A stretch of 64,000 bases of DNA from an uncultured Eubacteriales bacterium (GTDB taxonomy: Bacteria > Bacillota > Clostridia > Christensenellales > Aristaeellaceae): NCBI GenBank assembly GCA_902778055.1, contig CACYWL010000001.1, positions 1-64,000 on the forward strand, given 5' to 3'. Of the stretch, positions 63,991 to 64,000 are shown one piece after another. The position numbers and the translations under genes were made by a program. Under the pieces are notes generated by a model. It worked only from the letters and a program-made list of their open reading frames with translations, was not told the DNA's origin and ran no database searches. The number at the start of each line of letters is the position of its first letter. Position 1 is the first letter of the stretch.

Positions 63991-64000
63991 CGGATTGATT

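Overview
The window is a GC-rich (roughly 60%) chromosomal segment of a Firmicutes/Clostridia-type bacterium that lives on plant or starch carbohydrate. Supporting this are the rimP-nusA-rnpM(ylxR)-ylxQ-infB-rbfA-nrnA-truB-ribF gene order, an IreB (UPF0297) homologue, TmcAL, strong AGGAGG-type ribosome binding sites, sigma-A promoters with 16-17 bp spacers, and sugar ABC transporters without a linked ATPase. The exact taxon cannot be fixed from the sequence; an uncultured gut or rumen clostridial lineage is the best guess. There are no rRNA, tRNA, CRISPR or intact mobile elements. Nearly every base is coding, and all genes except the one at the left edge look intact.

Layout. 1-10.1 kb: 3' fragment of pta with an abrupt low-GC junction, ireB, a secreted six-repeat BIG2 protein, mnmG, then (minus strand) a MoxR ATPase / DUF58 / transglutaminase operon followed by two small membrane coiled-coil proteins. 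10.3-17.7 kb: phosphoglucomutase, a DUF624 membrane protein, a methyltransferase, hslO (Hsp33), a HEAT-like protein and a zinc-ribbon/TM/TPR/chitobiase-like envelope protein. 17.7-20.8 kb (minus): uxaB-uxaA for hexuronate use. 21-30.9 kb: branched-chain aminotransferase, an unknown protein, an RluA-type pseudouridine synthase, an LCP protein, a second zinc-ribbon/TM protein, a DUF3298-like lipid-side protein, an RseC-like protein, an FAD oxidoreductase and tmcAL. 30.9-39.9 kb: the nusA-infB translation/RNA operon, opened by a long leader hairpin. 39.9-44.9 kb: glycogen phosphorylase and a GH3 enzyme. 45-64 kb: a carbohydrate island with one maltose-type ABC system plus GH13 glucosidase, an amylosucrase-type GH13, a divergent operon of UlaG-like lactonase / cytoplasmic GH9 / TIM-barrel hydrolase, an LplB/YtcP-type ABC system with its binding protein, a second pseudouridine synthase, and the permeases of a third ABC system cut by the window edge.

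How it fits together. Oligosaccharides enter through binding-protein ABC importers that must borrow an ATPase encoded elsewhere. They are cleaved inside the cell by GH13, GH3, GH9 and the TIM-barrel protein. Glycogen/maltodextrin phosphorylase yields glucose-1-phosphate, which the phosphoglucomutase converts to glucose-6-phosphate. Hexuronates from pectin enter through UxaB/UxaA. Envelope proteins with zinc ribbons or Ig-like repeats form a second theme.

Points most worth a second look are the hairpin leader before rimP-nusA, intercistronic terminator-like hairpins in the sugar operons, an AAAACGTTTT operator inside a promoter spacer, a 9+3+9 palindrome in a transporter 5' UTR, the absence of a lipobox in both visible binding proteins, the cytoplasmic GH9 cluster, and the recurring zinc-ribbon + TM + beta-domain architecture.
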